Of a stretch of 64,000 bases of DNA, positions 59,069 to 64,000 are shown one piece after another. The notes beneath the pieces were generated by a model that saw nothing but the letters and a program-made list of their open reading frames with translations, did not search any database and had not been told where the DNA came from. Origin of the DNA: Margaritispora aquatica (Eukaryota > Ascomycota > Leotiomycetes > Helotiales > Discinellaceae); assembly GCA_007644065.1 (NCBI GenBank), contig VJWN01000038.1, positions 156,267 through 220,266 on the forward strand, given 5' to 3'. The position numbers and the translations under genes were made by a program. Positions within the stretch are counted from its first letter, which is position 1, and each line of letters begins with the position of its first letter.

Positions 59069-60178
59069 ATGTTTACCATCCAACGCTTCGTCGTCTCAGC
59101 AGTGCTGATCTTGACTGTTGCCTTCCTCTTCTTCGCTCAGACCGCCGAAGCTGTGAAGGGCCCAAAGATCACCCACAAGGTCTACTTCGATATCACCCAT
59201 GGCGACGAGAAGTTGGGCCGTATCGTGATGGGCTTGTACGGAGGAACCGTCCCAAAGACTGTTGAGAACTTCAGAGCTTTGTCTACTGGTGAGAAGGACT
59301 TTGGTTATGAGGGATCAACCTTCCACCGTGTCATCAAGAACTTCATGATCCAGGGAGGTGACTTCACAAAGGGTGATGGTACCGGCGGAAAGTCAAGTGA
59401 GTAGTTCTATGAAACGCTAGTTAAGTTTAGAGTTCGCAGTTAACCATTGAATAGTCTACGGAGCCAAGTTCCCAGACGAGAACTTCAAGCTCAAGCACAG
59501 CAAGACCGGTCTCCTCTCTATGGCTAATGCCGGACAAGACACCAATGGATCTCAATTCTTCATTACCACTTCTACTCCTGGGTATGTTGATCTGCCAGTT
59601 ACTTTCGGTGCCAGCTGACCTCTCCTAGCCACCTTAACGGCAAGCACGTTGTGTTTGGCGAAGTCCTCGAGGGCTATGAGATCGTCCAGGCCATTGAGAA
59701 CGTGCCAAAGGGATCAGGAGACAGACCAATCAAGCCTGTCAAGATCGCCAAGAGCGGAGAGTTACCAGTACCAGAAGAAGGTATCCACGTCGAGCTATAA
59801 AGTACTTTCCTTTCCGCAGAACACTGTCACCATACCCTCCTCGCCGCTTCCTCCCTTGGGCTTTTTATTTAATTGGGGCATGCTGATCATATGTGCCCCT
59901 CAGCTGAAGAATACGGCAAGGCAGAGTTCGTCGCTGGTCAAGAGGAATCTGTCAAGGCTCCAATTGTTGCTAGCACCTCTGCTGTTCCTGCCCCAGCCAA
60001 GACCGAGACTTCCACTCCAGTTATCCCAACCACCCCCGAGGTTCATGCCGAGTCAGAAGAAGGATACAGTGTTGTGCAAAAAGGACTTTTCTTTGCTGTT
60101 ATCTTGGGATGCATCGTGGCTTACATGAAGATGAGCAATAAAAGGACGAAACGATTTATGGAAAAAAGCATGGCGTGA
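59069..60178 (+). CDS. ER cyclophilin B (peptidyl-prolyl isomerase), two possible C-termini
   Basis: Catalyses proline cis-trans isomerisation of proteins folding in the secretory pathway. A signal peptide/anchor (about 5-28, [22 protein letters not shown]) leads to a full cyclophilin domain with [31 protein letters not shown] and [12 protein letters not shown]. Exons 59069-59396, 59455-59581 and 59629-59800 give 208 residues ending IHVEL, close to an HDEL-type ER-retrieval signal. Splicing instead from 59780 to 59904 (GTATCC..CCTCAG) stays in frame to 60178. It gives 293 residues with a Ser/Thr/Pro/Glu linker, a membrane helix ([17 protein letters not shown]) and a basic tail. Both forms are in frame, so alternative splicing is likely. 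Confidence 0.9.
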
Positions 60179-60510
60179 TGAACTCGATAGAACAAATACA
60201 TTACGTGTACTGATCTATTTCTTCGCTTACTTTATTTCTGATTTTGACAACTTGGTGCATTCTTTGCTATAAATCTTATTTCCATGGCCAGAACACAAGG
60301 AATATCTGAGGTTTCCTACTACATAGGCAATTGTCATTAAGGATGTAAAAATTTCAAAACTTCCGAATTCTCAATTGATGTGTGTACGCTGACACCAATT
60401 GCAGACTCTGCTCTGAAATTCATTTCATTAACACAAAGCATACAATACAACGAAGCATCCCAATCTCAGCAACACTTCAGACCAATCCAAACTGATATCA
60501 TGCCAAGCAC
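60179..60510. other. Intergenic, convergent 3' ends
   Basis: AT-rich flank, nothing recognised. Confidence 0.5.
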
Positions 60511-63500
60511 TTATGAGGAAACTGGATGTTGCCTGATAGCCTCCATAAATGCTTCCTGAGCACCAAGCAACTTCCCAATACATAAAATATTCTCCTTCAT
60601 GTCCGAAGAGAGTATCAACTCTTTCATCTTATGATTCGCCCACATGTGATAAACTCCCGCAGTATCCCACACCTCAATCCAGTCATCGCCTCGATTCTCT
60701 CCACGACCTCGATTTCTGTACTGGATCCTGCCCATTCCTGGCCCATTCGCTCAATTAAGGCATCCCAGAAGATACACATTTTTGTACACGGTCTGCCATT
60801 CACTATAAAGGGAGCTTGCGCTGTCTCTGGATGCCAAATGACAAGACCTTCACAGCTCTTCCGAGATGTGTGACTTTTGGACATGATTGTGCCTAGAGCT
60901 ACGACGCTATATGCAGCTACGTCTGCAGGAACTCGAAAGTTGGGCACTTTGCCGGTGAAAACGTTGGACTTGAATATTAAGAGGCTTGTAGGGTTTAGGT
61001 CAGAGCAAGTTTCTCCGTGTCCGTTTGAGGTGTGATCAGCAATTCTGTTTGGGTCATTTAGTATCCATCAAAATGTGATTTGAATTGGGGTCGAATGAAC
61101 TTACTTGGACTTCTTTGAGGGATTTCCTTCAAACATCACTGGGTCGTCCGTATCTGCTACCCTCACCACCCTGAGCTGTATTCTCCTCGCTCATTACTTC
61201 CTCGCTTCTTGGTCTTTTTCTTCGTGGCTCCTTTGCCAGAGCATCCTGTCTTTGACTAAGATTCTCCGAAGACATTGGATGCGCCAGTGCATCCACCGAG
61301 TTTAGGACAAAGATTGCAGAAACTGGGCTTGATGGGCTGTTCTCGGTGCTCATCGACATACGTTGAGAACGATCATCATCATCCATATCTGCATCTTTTG
61401 ATTTAGAAATTTCAGCTGCAGAGCTTCTAGAAGATACAGGCATGATGGCTTTTGGCTCATGGGTGTAGTTGTCAACGACGACTGTATCATCTTGGAATTG
61501 CTGCCCGTTTTCAACACTCCCAAAAAACTCTGCCTCCTTGGCTTGGTCAGTTGTCTTTGACTTGCGGTGCTCTCCATCCTTTGGACAACTAGACTCAGCT
61601 TGCGGCGAATCAATCATCTCAAAACTGTCATCTGCCACCAGTCTATTATCAAGAAGTTGAGTTTCGAACGGCTCCAAACCCAAGCGAAATGTGCTTAATT
61701 TAGTGCGCGAAATTTCCAAGACTTCAGGCTCGTATTGAAAAGCAGCTCGCCATTCTGCTCTCCAGCCTTTGAGTTTCACGGATCCTCGAACGTTGTTATC
61801 TGGCTGACTAGACTCGGCAGACTCTACCTATGGCGCAGAAATTTTAGATCCGATACGCTCTTCGGTAGATTTTCGAGATAGGGTGTTGGATTGATCTACC
61901 TGCTCCTTGACTTCTTGAGCCGCTGCTCGCTGACCTGGAGGCGAGCTAGAAGTCTTTTGAGGGTCAACTAGCAAGTGTGCAAGCGAGCTTTTATCCTGGA
62001 GTGTTAGAGCAGAGGAATCTTGCACTTCCACTGTTTTCCTAGATTGCTTCACATTTTCCTCGATGCCATGGAGATGATATCTTTGTTCGGAAGCAGACAA
62101 AGTCATCTTATCAAGGACCACGTCAGGAGTACTTCTGGCAGCTTCTTCCACTCGAGTTCTGACCACCAGAGCATCTGGTATGCCTTTCCTTAAAGAATAC
62201 TTGGAACGAGGGCTTTGAGGTAACTCGGATTGATCGACATCCGTATCCTGAAATTTATTTTGCTGATAAGTCGTTTTTTCATCTATTACTGTACGTCCGA
62301 TTTCAACTGATGTCGCTTTCCGACTGGAAGTGGATGCTTGAAAGAAAGCCAAACCTGCGATAGGGTGCCCAGAAGTTGTGCGAGTATTTTCGTCCGGCAT
62401 TGCAACAGAATTTGATGCTGGTGCCAGAGTTTGAACACTACTATGTTTGAGAGCAGTATCACCTGGCATGACATGTTGGTATGGACTATACCAGAGTGGG
62501 TTATCGATGCATGAAAAAAAAAGAGGGCGAAGGTTGAACATTCCTCGCAGGAATAGTCCGGGAAGTTAGGGGGCTATTTCCATCTGGTAATATTGGAGCT
62601 ACTTGCGCCTGTGGAGGTGGTGTCTCTTGCAAAGGTTGAGTTCTCAAGTTCTTTCGAGCGGGAGTTGTTGCCAGCCCAGGTGGACTGTTTGTCCTTTGAG
62701 GTCGGATCATAGACATATCTGAACTCAGTGCTAGTGTCACGAGAGTATCAGATACTTCCATCACGGATGATGTCGATGACGGATCTGCTTCAACTGGTAT
62801 GGGTTTCGCTTGGGAAATTTCTCTGTCACTTTTTCTTACCAACGCAAAATCATAGATTTTATGATGAGCTTCTGGTCCTGTAGCCTGACTATTCAGGGCA
62901 GTGATTGGCGCCGGAATTTCCACTTTGCTCAATGCTGTAAGAGCTTTCTTCTCAACCTTTGCAGAGTATATGCTCCGCAATAGAAAATTTGGGTTCAACA
63001 CTGGTAGAAAAAACAATTTCGACCCTGTCCCCAACTTCAGTTCTGGGGGATGATGTTTGCTCCTAGTTCTCTACCTCGGAGCGCATTTCAGCTCCAAAAT
63101 TTTCGTTCGGAACAGGAGAGGAATGATACGAATCTCCATCAAGTTTTCTTCGTTAGGTTTGGTGGGTTGGTGCGGTCCATCAAATTCTGTAACCTCAGTC
63201 TCATTTTGGTGATACTGTTGTAGTCGCTGCTGAGTCCTCTCGAGTATTACCTCCTTACGGCGCATCTCTCGCTCTCTAATACTAAGCTCTTCTTCGCGGT
63301 GGTCTAGGTTGGCTTTCATAATCGTCACGGTTGCTATTTTCTCATTGTAACCCTCTTCCTGGTCGACGAGGGACTTTCGCATGTCTTCGTTTTCGGATAT
63401 GAGCATTTTGGCTTCACGCTCTGCATCTGATTCAATTGGTCGCTTAGTGGCAGTACTACTCTTGCTTGACTTGACTGGTAGGGATGGGATTTCGATGAAG

Positions 63501-64000
63501 TCCTGCGATGGTGAGCAGGCTTTGACCTAAGCTTAGTCCAGTAGGCCGCTGTGCTTCTTTGTCGATGTTGCAGCATGCAACTGGTCGGTGAGCTTGGGCG
63601 TCACTTGAGAGATGATACCTCCAATATTATCCGATACAATTGCCTTCTCGACGCCGGTTATTGTATCCTCCGTCTGAGGACCTTCCAGCTCTCTTTCTTC
63701 ATTACTCAAGTTCAGAGATGTCAGGATTGATAATTGAAGCCCCTTTCAAGCTTTTACCAATGAAGATAACCTCATCATCATCATTTTTGGCCTTTTCCTG
63801 GGCTGCAGCAATCCTCAGTTGCTCAATTCGCTTACGTTCTTCAAGTCGCACGGCTAATTCATGGTTATCAGCTTCGAGCTCGCGGCGAATGCGTCTGACT
63901 AAGCGCCATCCATTCTCGATCTCCTCATCAGTCGCCCCTTGAGTGCGAGCTTATGGATTTCTTTGCCTTCGCGGATGATATCGAAGAGCATGAAAATCGC
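60511..64000 (-). CDS. Large coiled-coil protein, unknown; 5' end beyond window (partial)
   Basis: The gene runs leftwards from beyond 64000. The last exons are clear: up from 61105 (DTDDPVMFEGNPSKKSK), then 60778-61044, then 60511-60727, joined at GTAAGT..AACAG and GTGTAT..GGCAG, ending EAIRQHPVSS. Upstream coding blocks lie at about 61129-61820, 61828-62530, 62540-63034, 63071-63406 and 63530-63950; their splice joints are not resolved and more than one gene is possible. Features seen are an Arg/Glu-rich coiled coil (LSIREREMRRKEVILERTQQ, about 63200-63310), a second charged helix (LAVRLEERKRIEQLRIAAAQ), a DDDEVIFIG segment that looks like a SUMO-interacting motif (63757-63783), and long Ser/Thr/Pro-rich stretches. 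It is probably nuclear; the function is unknown. Confidence 0.5.

Noticed and set aside
60624..60777. Alternative end of the last gene at 60624 (reading on through GILREF)
   Set aside because: Splicing out 60728-60777 gives a longer, protein-like end (EVWDTAGVYHMW...), with good donor and acceptor; read-through could still occur as intron retention.

Overview
The window reads as nuclear DNA of a filamentous ascomycete (Pezizomycotina; Leotiomycetes is my guess, low confidence). Protein genes are broken by many short introns of 44-150 bp with GT..AG ends. The gene set is typical of these fungi: a DMATS-type prenyltransferase, a SesA/NB-ARC/TPR receptor, BIG1, CSI2, FCF1 and tropomyosin. AT-rich decayed blocks look like repeat-induced point mutation (RIP). 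Intron positions were placed by hand from splice motifs and family alignment in memory. Nearly all multi-exon models sum to a multiple of three, which supports them.

Region 1 (about 0.8-22 kb) looks like an accessory metabolic gene cluster. It holds a TauD/TfdA-type Fe(II)/2-oxoglutarate dioxygenase, a divergent AMP-forming acyl/aryl-CoA ligase, an aromatic (DMATS-type) prenyltransferase, a GNAT acetyltransferase, a berberine-bridge-type FAD oxidase with both flavin-linking residues, a secreted multicopper oxidase and a secreted type-B carboxylesterase. No NRPS, PKS or terpene cyclase is visible. Degenerate copies of one dispersed repeat lie at both ends of the dioxygenase-to-oxidase block, at about 0.08-0.5 kb and 18.75-18.98 kb. 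Intergenic DNA here is rich in microsatellites, minisatellites and small local duplications.

Region 2 (22-33 kb) is gene-poor and AT-rich, with two notable genes: a 752-residue, probably membrane-anchored haem-oxygenase-like iron protein, and a 1014-residue NOD-like receptor (SesA, NB-ARC-like, six 42-residue TPRs). Four of those TPRs come from a 252-bp tandem duplication that is almost unmutated. A MITE-like inverted-repeat element lies just beyond the receptor's 3' end.

Region 3 (33-64 kb) is mostly core genome: a small Gly-rich protein, a small Cys-rich protein, CSI2-like, FCF1, BIG1, RRP17/NOL12, tropomyosin, a D-box protein that may be securin-like, a small secreted protein, an atypical SDR, an F-box-like protein, D-lactate dehydrogenase, an unknown nuclear-looking protein, mitochondrial uS13, ER cyclophilin B with two possible C-termini, and a large coiled-coil protein that runs off the right edge. 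Several pairs are divergent and share short promoters (CSI2/FCF1, BIG1/RRP17, tropomyosin/D-box protein, uS13m/cyclophilin B).

The first third probably acts in making or modifying a prenylated, oxidised small molecule. The middle looks like a fast-evolving self/non-self module. The rest is housekeeping: ribosome assembly, cell wall, actin, mitochondria and secretion.
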